Assembly: GCF_007786475.1 (NCBI RefSeq)
Contig: NZ_VNJJ01000014.1
Location: 60,338-124,337 of the forward strand
Direction of reading: 5' to 3'
Length of the DNA: 64,000 nucleotides
Origin: Cohnella terricola
GTDB taxonomy: Bacteria > Bacillota > Bacilli > Paenibacillales > Paenibacillaceae
Positions 51,708 through 60,620 of this stretch are shown here, in pieces (position 1 is the first letter of the stretch; every line of letters starts with the position of its first letter). The translations under genes were made by a program, and so were the position numbers. The notes below the pieces were generated by a model. It made no database searches, was not told the DNA's origin, and saw nothing but the letters and a program-made list of their open reading frames with translations.

Positions 51708-52550
51708 TTAAGCCCGCTTCTCGGCGGCGTCTACGGTATGTTTCAGCAGCGTAGCGATCGTCACCGGTCCGACTCCCGCCGGAACTGGAGTAATCGCGGA
51801 AGCATGCTGCAGGCATTCGTCGTAGTCCACGTCTCCGACGTTGCCGGTATTGTATCCGGCGTCGATCACGACGGCCCCGGGTTTGATCCAATCTCCTCGA
51901 ACGAACTTAGGCTTGCCGACTGCGGCCACGACAATGTCTCCCAAGCGCACCGCTTCTTCCAGCTGGACGGTTCGAGAGTGGCACGTCGTGACCGTCGCGT
52001 TCCTGTTCAAGAGCATGAGGGATACCGGTTTGCCGAGAATCGGGCTCCTCCCGATGACGACTGCGTGTTTGCCTTCGATCGGAATACGGTAATAGTCCAG
52101 AATCGCCAAGATCGCTGCCGGTGTACAGGAGGGGTAATCGGCGAAGCCGAAGGCGTTGCGGGCAAAACCCAGCGTAGTTACCCCGTCCAAATCCTTGTCA
52201 ATGTGGATGGCTTCGAAGGCCGCTCTCTCGTCGATATGGCTTGGAACGGGATGCTGCAGCAAAATGCCGTGAACGCCAGGGTCGGCATTCAGCTTGTCAA
52301 TCTCCGCGACGAGTTCTTCCGTCGATATGCTCTCGGGAAGATCGATCCGAATCGACTCCATTCCGAGGCGCTTGCATGCGTTCCCTTTCATTCTCACGTA
52401 AGTCTCCGACGAAGGATCGTCCCCAACCAAGATCGTCGCCAAACAAGGAACGATGCCTTGGTCGGACAGGCGAGCGATTCTCTCTTTCAACCGATCCTTG
52501 ATCTCCTCCGCCACTCGGTTGCCGTCTAAAATTAATTTTTCCGCCGTCAT
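51708..52550 (-). CDS. folD: Methylenetetrahydrofolate dehydrogenase/cyclohydrolase (FolD)
   Basis: This is a 280-residue bifunctional enzyme of one-carbon metabolism. It oxidises methylene-THF with NADP and hydrolyses methenyl-THF to formyl-THF. It has 'TYVRMKGNACKRLGM' with the catalytic Tyr/Lys, 'GILLQHPVPSHID', and the Rossmann box 'VVIGRSPILGKPVSLMLLNRNATVT'. The ATG follows AAGGAGAAAAG. It is preceded by a ZTP riboswitch with its own terminator, linking it to purine/folate stress. Confidence 0.95.
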   Translation of the reverse strand: MTAEKLILDGNRVAEEIKDRLKERIARLSDQGIVPCLATILVGDDPSSETYVRMKGNACKRLGMESIRIDLPESISTEELVAEIDKLNADPGVHGILLQHPVPSHIDERAAFEAIHIDKDLDGVTTLGFARNAFGFADYPSCTPAAILAILDYYRIPIEGKHAVVIGRSPILGKPVSLMLLNRNATVTTCHSRTVQLEEAVRLGDIVVAAVGKPKFVRGDWIKPGAVVIDAGYNTGNVGDVDYDECLQHASAITPVPAGVGPVTIATLLKHTVDAAEKRA

Positions 52551-52585
52551 CTTCTTTTCTCCTTTATTGGGGATTGAAAACATAA

Positions 52586-52618
52586 AGAGGCAAGGGGATA
52601 CATGCTCCCCTTACCTCT
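52586..52618 (-). terminator. Riboswitch-controlled terminator of folD
   Basis: On the minus strand AGAGGTAAGGGGA pairs with TCCCCTTGCCTCT (one G-U) and TTTATGTTTT follows. It starts right after the ZTP aptamer, as expected for its expression platform. Confidence 0.85.
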
Positions 52619-52685
52619 GCCCAGGCGTACGGCCGTTACCCGCGTGCTCCACCATGGTTACCCATGCTCCGCCAGTCACACGCAG
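52619..52685 (-). promoter_or_regulatory. ZTP (pfl) riboswitch upstream of folD
   Basis: The minus strand reads GACTGGCG early and CGCCTGGGC at its end, the two conserved parts of the pfl/ZTP aptamer, with a variable linker between. ZTP riboswitches commonly control folD and purine genes. Binding of ZTP/ZMP should block the downstream terminator. Confidence 0.85.
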
Positions 52686-52820
52686 ATTAATATTGTATTT
52701 TTATCGTAACAGCGAAATTCGAATCTTTCAATCTCTCTTTCCGATATCGGGCGGCTTTGACGCGGCAAACGATTCGGATTAACATGAAAGAATATTCATA
52801 AGTCTGGAAGGAAGAAACAT

Positions 52821-53693
52821 ATGTCCGAAAACCGCGAACAATCGGCGTCTTATGCTCCAATCAACCGCCGCGATATGCAAGGCGATTGCGAGAGCTGCTT
52901 CGGTCTGTGCTGCGTCGCGCTGCCCTTTGCCAAATCGACCGACTTCGCTATGGATAAAGAGGCGGGGAATCCTTGCACGAACCTGCAAACGGATTTCCGC
53001 TGTGGGACGCACACGAGCCTTAGGCAGAAGGGATTACGCGGCTGCACGGTTTATGACTGTTTCGGCGCGGGCCAGAAAGTGTCGCAGGCGACCTTCGGCG
53101 GTCGCGATTGGCGGCAAGCTCCGGAATCGGCGCGGCAAATGTTCGAAGTATTCCCCGTCATGTGGCAACTTCACGAACTGCTCTGGTATTTGACCGAAGC
53201 GATAACGCTGCAACCGGCCGATTCGATCCGAGACGAGCTTCGTCGGGCACTCGAAGAGACGACCCGTCTCGCCGACCTCGATCCCGCCTCCCTGTTGCAG
53301 CTCAACGTTGCGGCTCACCGCGCCGAGGTTAATGCGTTACTCCTTCGCACAAGCGAGCTGGTGCGGGACGAAGCACGCCGGCAACATCAGGGTCCAAAGG
53401 GCCGCGGGATGAAATTGGGACGAGGGGCGGACCTCATCGGCGCCAAGCTCAAGGGCGCCGACCTCCGATACGCCAACTTGAGAGGCGCTTATCTGATTGC
53501 CTCGGACCTTAGAGAGGCCGATCTGCGCTACGCCGATCTGATCGGAGCTGATTTCCGCGATGCGGATATCCGGGGAGCCGATCTGACCGACGTCCTTTTT
53601 CTCACACAGATGCAGGTTAACTCTGCCAAGGGCGATGCCTACACCAAGCTGTCACCTTCTCTCACCCTGCCGCCTCATTGGTCCGGGCGGTAA
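52821..53693 (+). CDS. Pentapeptide repeat protein with N-terminal cysteine cluster
   Basis: This 290-residue protein has two parts. The N-terminal part has eight cysteines (C23, C26, C30, C31, C52, C61, C75, C80); the CxxC...CC pattern resembles metal-binding YkgJ-like clusters. A helical middle is followed by a right-handed beta-helix of A(D/N)L-type pentapeptides at about 208-260 ('ADLIGAKLKGADLRYANLRG' onward). The family is recognised but has no known role. The ATG follows GGAAGGAAG. It is convergent with a SRPBCC gene across a repeat array. Confidence 0.85.
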   Translation: MSENREQSASYAPINRRDMQGDCESCFGLCCVALPFAKSTDFAMDKEAGNPCTNLQTDFRCGTHTSLRQKGLRGCTVYDCFGAGQKVSQATFGGRDWRQAPESARQMFEVFPVMWQLHELLWYLTEAITLQPADSIRDELRRALEETTRLADLDPASLLQLNVAAHRAEVNALLLRTSELVRDEARRQHQGPKGRGMKLGRGADLIGAKLKGADLRYANLRGAYLIASDLREADLRYADLIGADFRDADIRGADLTDVLFLTQMQVNSAKGDAYTKLSPSLTLPPHWSGR

Positions 53694-53770
53694 TAACTCG
53701 CTCGGCATAGACGGGCAGTACAAAAATAACCCCTACGATCCGCGGAGCGTATCGTTTGGGGTTATCGGGG

Positions 53771-54010
53771 TTAGTCAGGTTTCGACGAACTGCAGGCGAC
53801 CGAGACGCGGTTTTGTGCATTTTAGTTCGGTTTCGCCGGACTACAGGTGCTTGGTACACGGTTTCGTGCATGTTAGTTCGGTTTTGCCGGACTGCAGGCG
53901 CTCGAGACGCGGTTTTGTGCATTTTAGTTCGGTTTCGTCGGACTACAGGGGCCTGAGACGCGGTTTCGTGCATTTTAGTTCGGTTTCGTCGAACTACAGG
54001 CGCTCGAGAG
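53771..54010. repeat. Intergenic 51-bp tandem repeat array (array D)
   Basis: TTAGT recurs at 53771, 53822, 53873, 53924 and 53975, exactly 51 bp apart. Units share TTAGTTCGGTTTCG and ACTACAGG with a GC-rich linker. The last unit runs into the SRPBCC gene and supplies its final codons and stop. Confidence 0.95.
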
Positions 54011-54614
54011 CCGTCTCCATATGATTTTTGAACCGCTTCAGCATCTCTTCCCAGTGCCGCCTCATAACCTCTCTCATATAAACGTCTTCCAGCATTTCCT
54101 GATGAATCGCAACGGTCGTTCTTCCGGCATTCGTTGACGTAACGTATAACTGCAGTCGGGAAGGGGCATCCCATTCCGGCCGCTGCCAAGTCATGCGCAG
54201 CTTATGATAGGGAACGGCCACCGTGATTTTGCCGAATATGCCTTCCTTGGACTCGTACTCATGACCAGCCTGCAACCTGAAATTGGGCGCTTCCCCAATC
54301 CATAACGACAAACCTTGCGGCGAAGTCAGGAAATCCCAAGCCATCTCCTTGGGAACGTCGATCGTCCTTCGGACGCCGATCTGTACGCCCGCGTCTTTGG
54401 TCATTCCGACGGGATTCCGGCCCATCAATTGCTCATACATGACGGCGATCCATTCGCCCCAATCATCCGTCACTTCATACTCCTCAACGATATGCCGCTT
54501 GATTTGCTCATGAGACCACAGCTTGTCCACGTTCCGGTCCAGCTTGCCGATCCACTCTTCCCACGAGCTGCCTGTCGCTTGCTTAAGCTCTTGCTTGAAG
54601 ATGGAGCCTGCCAT
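53994..54614 (-). CDS. SRPBCC domain protein (AHSA1-like)
   Basis: This is a 206-residue protein. An N-terminal helical part of about 70 residues ('ATGSSWEEWIGKLDRNVDKLWSHEQI' onward) precedes a START/AHSA1 fold ('VRRTIDVPKEMAWDFLTSPQGLSLWIG'). The start at 54614 has GGAGGGGTG upstream. The last five residues ALERL and the stop derive from the adjacent repeat unit. It follows the WYL regulator by 81 bp and is probably controlled by it. Ligand unknown. Confidence 0.82.
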   Translation of the reverse strand: MAGSIFKQELKQATGSSWEEWIGKLDRNVDKLWSHEQIKRHIVEEYEVTDDWGEWIAVMYEQLMGRNPVGMTKDAGVQIGVRRTIDVPKEMAWDFLTSPQGLSLWIGEAPNFRLQAGHEYESKEGIFGKITVAVPYHKLRMTWQRPEWDAPSRLQLYVTSTNAGRTTVAIHQEMLEDVYMREVMRRHWEEMLKRFKNHMETALERL

Positions 54615-54695
54615 GCACTCACCCCTCCCGGTGCTTTTGGATATGACGATACCACAATAATCCTGACAAAGACGGTCAGCGTTCACGAAGCTAGG

Positions 54696-55661
54696 CTAGG
54701 TCCGATGATACTCCGATAAAGATGCCGCGATGTCTACAATGTATTCTTTCAGTTCTAGGGGTTCCACGATCCTGATCGTACCGCCGTAAGACAACAAATA
54801 ATAGGCCACCTGCGCAAGCTTCGGTTCGTCCAGCTTGAAATGCGCAAGCTCCGGCGTCCGTTCCGCGAGCGCGTGCCCCAACAGCCAGTGGGCGCACAGA
54901 TCGTCCAAAGCTTGGGGAGAGCCCTGGATTCGCACGGAAATCAGATGGGCTTCGTTCTCCAGTCCCGATTCCGCAAGAAGACTGTCTAGCAGAAACTCTC
55001 GGGCGGAAAAATGAGGCGGGCGTTGGAATCCGGAATCAGTAATACTCAATCCGCTCATACGGTCAACGCGGAAACTGCGAATTTCTTCCCTCAAATGGCA
55101 GTAACCGACGGCGTACCATTTGCTTTTCCAATGAACGAGCCCATAGGGATCGATAGTTCGTCGCCGGACAGTATCGCCGTACCCCGTCATGTAGTCGACT
55201 TCGAGGCTTAACTGGAGATCCATGCTGGTCTCGACCTCGGCTAGCGCGGCACGAAGAGAAGGGTCCGGCGGCGGCTGGATCACTTCAAGATTCGTCTCGC
55301 GGCGCTCCATGCGCGCCAACTGATCCGGGTTCGAGAAGCGTTTGATTTTGGCAACGGCCCGGCCAAGCGCCTCTTCCGACGGATATCCCGCTTCACGCGC
55401 GAAAGTTGCAGCATGAAGGAGAGCTTTCTGCTCCTCGGCGTCAAAGAACAGCGGCTCCAGCTTGATCGAATCCGGGATCGAGTATCCACCTTCGCGCCCC
55501 GGCTCCGACACGATCGGTACGCCGGATACGCATAAGGCATCGATGCATCGATAAACTGTGCGGATGTGAATCTCCAATCGTTCCGCAAGTTGTTTGGCCG
55601 TCATTTTCCTGCGGGACTTCAGCAGCCACAGAATGGCCAGCATGTTGTCGGCTTTGGACAT
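54696..55661 (-). CDS. YafY/WYL-domain transcriptional regulator
   Basis: This 321-residue regulator has an N-terminal DeoR-like helix-turn-helix ('MLAILWLLKSRRKMTAKQLAERLEIHIRTVYRCIDALCVSGVPIV') and a WYL domain (about 145-225; 'VHWKSKWYAVGYCHLREEIRSFRVDRMSGL') plus a C-terminal WCX region. WYL domains bind nucleic acid or nucleotide ligands. It is followed by the SRPBCC gene in a likely two-gene unit. Confidence 0.9.
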   Translation of the reverse strand: MSKADNMLAILWLLKSRRKMTAKQLAERLEIHIRTVYRCIDALCVSGVPIVSEPGREGGYSIPDSIKLEPLFFDAEEQKALLHAATFAREAGYPSEEALGRAVAKIKRFSNPDQLARMERRETNLEVIQPPPDPSLRAALAEVETSMDLQLSLEVDYMTGYGDTVRRRTIDPYGLVHWKSKWYAVGYCHLREEIRSFRVDRMSGLSITDSGFQRPPHFSAREFLLDSLLAESGLENEAHLISVRIQGSPQALDDLCAHWLLGHALAERTPELAHFKLDEPKLAQVAYYLLSYGGTIRIVEPLELKEYIVDIAASLSEYHRT

Positions 55662-55759
55662 CGTATACGGCAGCCCTTTCGCTCGGTTGTTTCTTCTTTG
55701 AATATTTTACCACAATCGATAAAACCTTCGTCTCCCGGGCGGCGGTAACCTTCGCTAAT

Positions 55760-55950
55760 AAGTAACGATGTTGAACATCGCTATTCGAGTTGTTCACCCG
55801 TTTTGTTCCCGAAATAGCGATGTTATTGATCATTATTCGCTCGAAATTTGTTGTTGCACAGCGATTGTGTCGATAACTACGATGTTTTGTATCGCTACTC
55901 GCTAACCCGTCCGATCGATTTTGATCAACAACGATGATTCCTATCGTTAT
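55760..55950. repeat. Intergenic palindromic repeat array, core GCGATG-N5-CATCG (array B)
   Basis: The 364-bp gap between the WYL gene and the ABC permease holds copies of CGATG-N-CATCG starting at 55766, 55818, 55880 and 55932 (steps 52, 62, 52). Core and spacing match array A at 19711-19910. Nothing else is recognised in the gap. Confidence 0.82.
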
Positions 55951-56025
55951 TGGCCTAGAGATCAACCAATGAAACGAAAAATGTGCATGAAAAAACCGGT
56001 CCTCTCGGACCGGTTACGGCTTGCA

Positions 56026-56841
56026 TTATGTTCTGCGCATATAGGCGCGCACGGTAATCGGGGCGAAGATCGCCACGATGACAGCCGCTCCGATGAGGGA
56101 AATGCCGAGATCCGAGCCAATGGTTCCCGAATTGACCAACTCCCGGACGGCGGAAACCAAGTGCGAGATCGGATTGATGTTCACGAACCACTGGAGCCAG
56201 TTAGGCATCGTGTTGACCGGAACGAACGCATTGGACAGGAACGTGAGCGGGAACAGTACGATCATCGAGATCCCTTGCACGCTGGATGCCGTCCGGGCGA
56301 TGACGCCGAAGAAAGCGAAGATCCAACTAATCGCCCACGAACAGAAGATGACGAGTATCGCGGCGAGAACGACGTTACCCAGACCGCCATCCGGCCTGTA
56401 GCCCATAATGTAACCCATGATGAAAGTGAGCACGGTCGCGATCGTATACCGAATCGTGTCCGCCAGCAATGCTCCCGCGAGCGGTGCGATGCGCGCGATC
56501 GGAAGCGACTTGAAGCGGTCGAACACGCCTTTGTCCATGTCTTCGCGCAACTGAACCCCGGTGACGATGGACGTCGTGATGACAGTCTGTACCAGAATGC
56601 CGGGAATGATCACGGGCAAATAACTGATCACGTCTCCGGAGATAGCTCCGCCGAAAATATAGGTAAACATCAGGGTAAAAAGAATCGGCTGCAGCGTAAC
56701 ATCGAATAGTTGCTCCGGCGTGCGGCGGATCTTGAGCAAGCCCCGATATGCCATCGTCAAAGAGTGGCGCAACGTTTGTCCGAAGCTGGTTTTATTTTTC
56801 AATCTGCGTTCCGCGACTGGCTGAATGGCGACGCTTCTCAT
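56026..56841 (-). CDS. ABC-2 type transporter permease (DrrB-like)
   Basis: This 271-residue permease has six membrane helices and the ABC-2 signature near the end ('FPLTFLSNAFVPVNTMPNWLQWFVNINPISHLVSAVREL'). It resembles DrrB, the membrane part of daunorubicin-type exporters. Its start overlaps the ATPase gene by 4 bp, so the two form one unit. The substrate is unknown. Confidence 0.9.
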   Translation of the reverse strand: MRSVAIQPVAERRLKNKTSFGQTLRHSLTMAYRGLLKIRRTPEQLFDVTLQPILFTLMFTYIFGGAISGDVISYLPVIIPGILVQTVITTSIVTGVQLREDMDKGVFDRFKSLPIARIAPLAGALLADTIRYTIATVLTFIMGYIMGYRPDGGLGNVVLAAILVIFCSWAISWIFAFFGVIARTASSVQGISMIVLFPLTFLSNAFVPVNTMPNWLQWFVNINPISHLVSAVRELVNSGTIGSDLGISLIGAAVIVAIFAPITVRAYMRRT

Positions 56842-57863
56842 ACTCTTACCACCTCTTCTTTGTTCGATTCACTGGCTGCAGGCGACGCTTCTACTCCATG
56901 GCCTGTGATCGTCAGGAACACTTCGTCAAGAGTCGGCTTCTGCACGCTCATCTCGGATAGATGAATGCCGGCCGTACGCAAGGCGATGAGCAGATCGGTA
57001 ACCAGATCGGCGTTCTTCATCGGCGCCGTGATCCTCCCGGCTTCCGAAGTCGCGTTCGATTTGACTTGAAGCACCTGCTCGATAATCCTCCGAGCGCCTT
57101 CGCTATCTTGCGGATCCTGAACTCTCAGTTGCAGCGACGAGGAACCGACCGAAGCTTTCAATTCGTCTACAGTGCCTTCTGCTACGACATGACCCCGGTC
57201 GATGACCGCGATCCGGTCTGCCAGTTGGTCCGCCTCGTCTAGATATTGCGTCGTCAGCAGAACGGTCGATCCCGTGTTCACCAATCGGCGGATCGTCTCC
57301 CACATCTGCGCGCGCGTGCGCGGGTCCAGCCCGGTCGTCGGTTCGTCTAGGAAAATAAGCGGGGGCTGCGCGATCAGGCTTGCCGCCAGATCCAGCCTGC
57401 GGCGCATGCCGCCGGAGAAGTTTTTCAACGGTCGTTTGGCAGCCTCCGTCAGCCCGAACTCCTCGAGCAGGTCGGCGGCTTTCTTCTTGGCTTCCGCTCG
57501 GCCCAACCCCAGCAGCCGTGAGAAGATGACCAGATTCTCGGTGGCGCTGAGCGATTCGTCGACCGAAGCATACTGACCGGTTACGCCGATCAATTGCCTG
57601 ACGATCTGCGACTCCTTCACCACATCGTGCCCGAAGATTCGCGCGGAACCCGCATCGGGCCGCAGCAATGTCGCCAGCATGCGGATGGTGGTCGTCTTGC
57701 CTGCCCCGTTCGGCCCAAGCACGCCGTAGATCGAACCCGCCCGTACGTTCAGATCGACGCCGTCCACCGCGCGATTGTCGCCGAACGTTTTCACGAGCCC
57801 GCGTGCTTCAACGGCCCATTGGCTATGGTTTGAAGCCGTTTCTTTCATGCGTAAAGTATTCAT
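56838..57863 (-). CDS. ABC transporter ATP-binding protein (DrrA-like)
   Basis: This 341-residue ATPase has Walker A 'GPNGAGKTT', signature 'NFSGGMRRRLDLAASLI', Walker B 'LIFLDEPTTGLDPRTR' and the DrrA C-terminal extension. It powers the DrrB-like permease as a drug or lipid exporter. The ATG follows AGGAGGGAAATCC. No dedicated regulator is adjacent. Confidence 0.93.
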   Translation of the reverse strand: MNTLRMKETASNHSQWAVEARGLVKTFGDNRAVDGVDLNVRAGSIYGVLGPNGAGKTTTIRMLATLLRPDAGSARIFGHDVVKESQIVRQLIGVTGQYASVDESLSATENLVIFSRLLGLGRAEAKKKAADLLEEFGLTEAAKRPLKNFSGGMRRRLDLAASLIAQPPLIFLDEPTTGLDPRTRAQMWETIRRLVNTGSTVLLTTQYLDEADQLADRIAVIDRGHVVAEGTVDELKASVGSSSLQLRVQDPQDSEGARRIIEQVLQVKSNATSEAGRITAPMKNADLVTDLLIALRTAGIHLSEMSVQKPTLDEVFLTITGHGVEASPAASESNKEEVVRV

Positions 57864-58215
57864 GGATTTCCCTCCTGTATCTCGGTTTAATGGAATCGTA
57901 AACCAATTTTATGAACTGAATGTGAACTTAATCGTAAGTTCGTTCGCGTTCAAACCACCACAACACCGTTAACGGAACAATGTTTCACCACAAAAAAACA
58001 GGAGAAACACCTTTGAGATTAGTAAAATTCCGTATGGAACCTAATCAAACAACCCAGAATCTCCCCCAAAAGGTGGCCCCTTTTTGGAATAAACGCTTCA
58101 GCTTCATTCTCCTCACGCCAATAATGTAACATAACACTGTTACGTTGTAAATCACTTTTTCAAGCAGAGATCAGCAATAAAACACATACTCTGCGGCTGA
58201 CATTACAGACGACCA

Positions 58216-58405
58216 CACTCTAACGGAAACCAGAACCGATATATCATCGAAATTATGAGTCTTCAAAATCTAACGGAAATAGGTGGCCTTATTGCGGCTT
58301 TAAAAACATAAATCAGAACTTTATCAAGCAGATAACGGCTGTACGTTCCGTTAGAATTTTGATCGCGCGGATGATCGGGCAATAAGGGCTGTCATTTCCG
58401 TTAAC
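58216..58405. repeat. Intergenic inverted repeat array, core TAACGGAAA (array F)
   Basis: The 636-bp gap between the ABC ATPase and aroC holds TAACGGAAA at 58221 and 58271 (50 bp apart), and its reverse complement-like CCGTTA at 58348 and 58398 (50 bp apart). The two pairs face each other, so the region can fold into a large stem. The left part of the gap (57990-58200) has a GTAAC-N8-GTTAC dyad and looks like a decayed form; no gene is seen. Confidence 0.75.
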
Positions 58406-58446
58406 ATACGTGGCTTCGGCTTCGCGTTCGTTGTTGTGCGCAACCC

Positions 58447-58472
58447 AAAAAACCGCACCAAAAGGCGCGGTT
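58447..58472 (-). terminator. Terminator of aroC
   Basis: On the minus strand AACCGCGCC pairs with GGTGCGGTT and TTTTTT follows, 28 bp after the aroC stop. Confidence 0.82.
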
Positions 58473-58499
58473 CTCTGCTTTGATATCACAACTGCTCCA

Positions 58500-59576
58500 T
58501 TACAACAAATCAACCAAACGCTGGTCGTGCATGGCGGCTTGCCGCTTGTAATGATCGACAAGCACGATGCATGCCATCGCTTCGATCACGGGAACGATTC
58601 GCGGGCAGATGCAGGGGTCGTGTCTGCCTACCGTCGAGATCGTCTGATCCACGCCTTCCAGGTTCACGGTTTGCTGCGGAAGGGAGATGGACGAAGTCGG
58701 TTTGACGGCGACCCGGAAAACAATCTCTTCCCCTGTGCTGATCCCTCCCAATATGCCGCCGGCATTATTGCTGAGGAAGCCTTCCTGGTTCATCTGATCG
58801 TTGTGCTCGCTGCCGAGCATCGCCGCCGCGGCGAAACCGGCGCCGAATTCGATGCCTTTGACTGCGCCGATAGACAGCATCGCTTTCGCCAGATCCGCGT
58901 CGAGCTTGTCGAACACCGGCTCGCCGATGCCGGGACGCACGCCCCTGATCCGGCATTCCACGATGCCTCCGCAACTGTCGCCCCGTGCCGCCAACTCTTC
59001 GATCTTCTCAATCATCTTAACTGCCGCAACGGGATCGCACGCCCTGACGGCGTTTTTCTCGATTTCGTCCTCCGCATAGGTCTCACACTTAATGCCGCCG
59101 ATTTCTTTCGTGTATGCCGCGATGCTGACGCCGCTATGCTCCAGCAGCTTGCGGGCGACGGCGCCCGCCGCCACTCTTCCGGCCGTCTCCCTGCCCGATG
59201 CTCTGCCGCTTCCCCTGTGGTCGCGAATGCCGTATTTGTGCAAGTACGTATAATCCGCATGCCCCGGCCGAAACAACTTCTCGATGTCGTCATAGGCGCT
59301 TGGCCGCATGTCGCTGTTGTACAAAATAATAAACAAAGGCGTGCCGGTCGTCTTGCCTTCGAAGATGCCCGACAGAATATGAACCTTATCGTACTCTTTC
59401 CTAGGAGTCGTCACCGACGATTGTCCCGGTTTACGCCGATCCATCTGCTTCTGAATATACGCGATATCCAATTCCAATCCCGGTGTCACTCCGTCCACGA
59501 TGACGCCGACCGCTTCTCCGTGAGATTCTCCGAAAGTCGTGATTTTAAATTGTTCGCCGAACGAGCTGCCTGCCAT
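58500..59576 (-). CDS. aroC: Chorismate synthase
   Basis: This 358-residue enzyme makes chorismate from EPSP in the shikimate pathway, using reduced FMN. It has 'FGEQFKITTFGESHGEAVGVIVDG', 'HADYTYLHKYGIRDHRGSGRASGRETA' and a late 'STVGRHDPCICPRIVPVIEAMA'. The start at 59576 fits the family N-terminus and has a GGGGAC-like site; in-frame ATGs upstream add 16 to 29 residues unlike the family. It is divergent from a LysR gene. Confidence 0.94.
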   Translation of the reverse strand: MAGSSFGEQFKITTFGESHGEAVGVIVDGVTPGLELDIAYIQKQMDRRKPGQSSVTTPRKEYDKVHILSGIFEGKTTGTPLFIILYNSDMRPSAYDDIEKLFRPGHADYTYLHKYGIRDHRGSGRASGRETAGRVAAGAVARKLLEHSGVSIAAYTKEIGGIKCETYAEDEIEKNAVRACDPVAAVKMIEKIEELAARGDSCGGIVECRIRGVRPGIGEPVFDKLDADLAKAMLSIGAVKGIEFGAGFAAAAMLGSEHNDQMNQEGFLSNNAGGILGGISTGEEIVFRVAVKPTSSISLPQQTVNLEGVDQTISTVGRHDPCICPRIVPVIEAMACIVLVDHYKRQAAMHDQRLVDLL

Positions 59577-59700
59577 GATCAAGTCCCCTATCCCTGTCTT
59601 TTTGACGATTGCTGTTAACTTCATTATAATTTCACCAGTGGAATAAATGAAATCACACTTCAATTACTCTGGCATAGAGGTGTTCTATATCAATTCATTC

Positions 59701-60591
59701 ATGAACTTGGAATGGTATCGCATCTTTCTTTACACCGCCAAAGCCGGCAACCTGACCAAAGCCGCTCAGGAATTGCATATTACCCAACCCTCCGTGAGCT
59801 ATGCCGTCAAGCAACTGGAAAAGGAACTGGGCGTTAAGCTGTTCGATCGTCTTTCCAAAGGGGTACGTTTGACTTCGGAGGGCGCGACGCTGCTCGAATA
59901 CGTGGAGAAGTCGTTCGCCACGCTCGATTCCGGGGAACGGAAAATCGCATCACTGAGAGATTACGAAGCCGGAGAGCTGCGGATCGGTGCGAGCGGACCG
60001 ATGATTAAGCATGTGCTACTGCCGGTATTGGACGATCTACGCATCCGCTTCCCGGAAGTCCGAATTCGTCTGTCCCAAGGCAATTCAGCCGCGATTCAAT
60101 CGCGCTTAAAAGATGGACAGATCGATCTCGGGTTCGTTCATCTGCCGTTCGTCGATCCCGAGCTTGAGATTCAGCAGCTCGTGGCGATCCAGGACGGATT
60201 TGTCGTCGGCCCATCTTATCGATCGTTAACCGAACAGCCTATGACAACCGGAGATTTAGCCAAGCTCCCTCTCCTGCTCTTGTCGCGCGGGAGCTCTACG
60301 AGGGAGTTCATCGAACGGTGGTTTGGCGATCAAAGGATCGCAATGGAAGCGGATATCGAGCTTAACAGCTTTGAGATGCTGGTGGAATTAGCCCATCGCG
60401 GCTACGGAGCGGCATTCGTAACCCGTTCCTTCATCGAGCAGGAAATCGAGCAAGGGCTGCTAATTGAATTGCCAACCGCCGAGAAGATTCCTGCGCGCCA
60501 TATTGCTATGGCGACCCGACGCGGCATCTCTGTGCCTCTCATCGCCACGCAATTCATGCAGATGCTGTCATCCGGTAAGCGTATGTTATAA
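59701..60591 (+). CDS. LysR family transcriptional regulator, divergent from aroC
   Basis: This 296-residue regulator has a helix-turn-helix ('LEWYRIFLYTAKAGNLTKAAQELHITQPSVSYAVKQLEKELGVKLF') and a substrate-binding-like domain (90-290). The ATG at 59701 fits the family, though the only nearby site (GAGGTG) is about 18 bases away, so the start is not certain. It may control the divergent aroC; the gap is 124 bp. Confidence 0.88.
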   Translation: MNLEWYRIFLYTAKAGNLTKAAQELHITQPSVSYAVKQLEKELGVKLFDRLSKGVRLTSEGATLLEYVEKSFATLDSGERKIASLRDYEAGELRIGASGPMIKHVLLPVLDDLRIRFPEVRIRLSQGNSAAIQSRLKDGQIDLGFVHLPFVDPELEIQQLVAIQDGFVVGPSYRSLTEQPMTTGDLAKLPLLLLSRGSSTREFIERWFGDQRIAMEADIELNSFEMLVELAHRGYGAAFVTRSFIEQEIEQGLLIELPTAEKIPARHIAMATRRGISVPLIATQFMQMLSSGKRML

Positions 60592-60620
60592 ACGGAACAA
60601 CCGGCAGATTCAGATATGCT

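Noticed and set aside
53662..54189. Open frame on the minus strand with VVRRNRTKMHKTAS repeats
   Set aside because: It is array D read in an open frame and it overlaps two supported genes.
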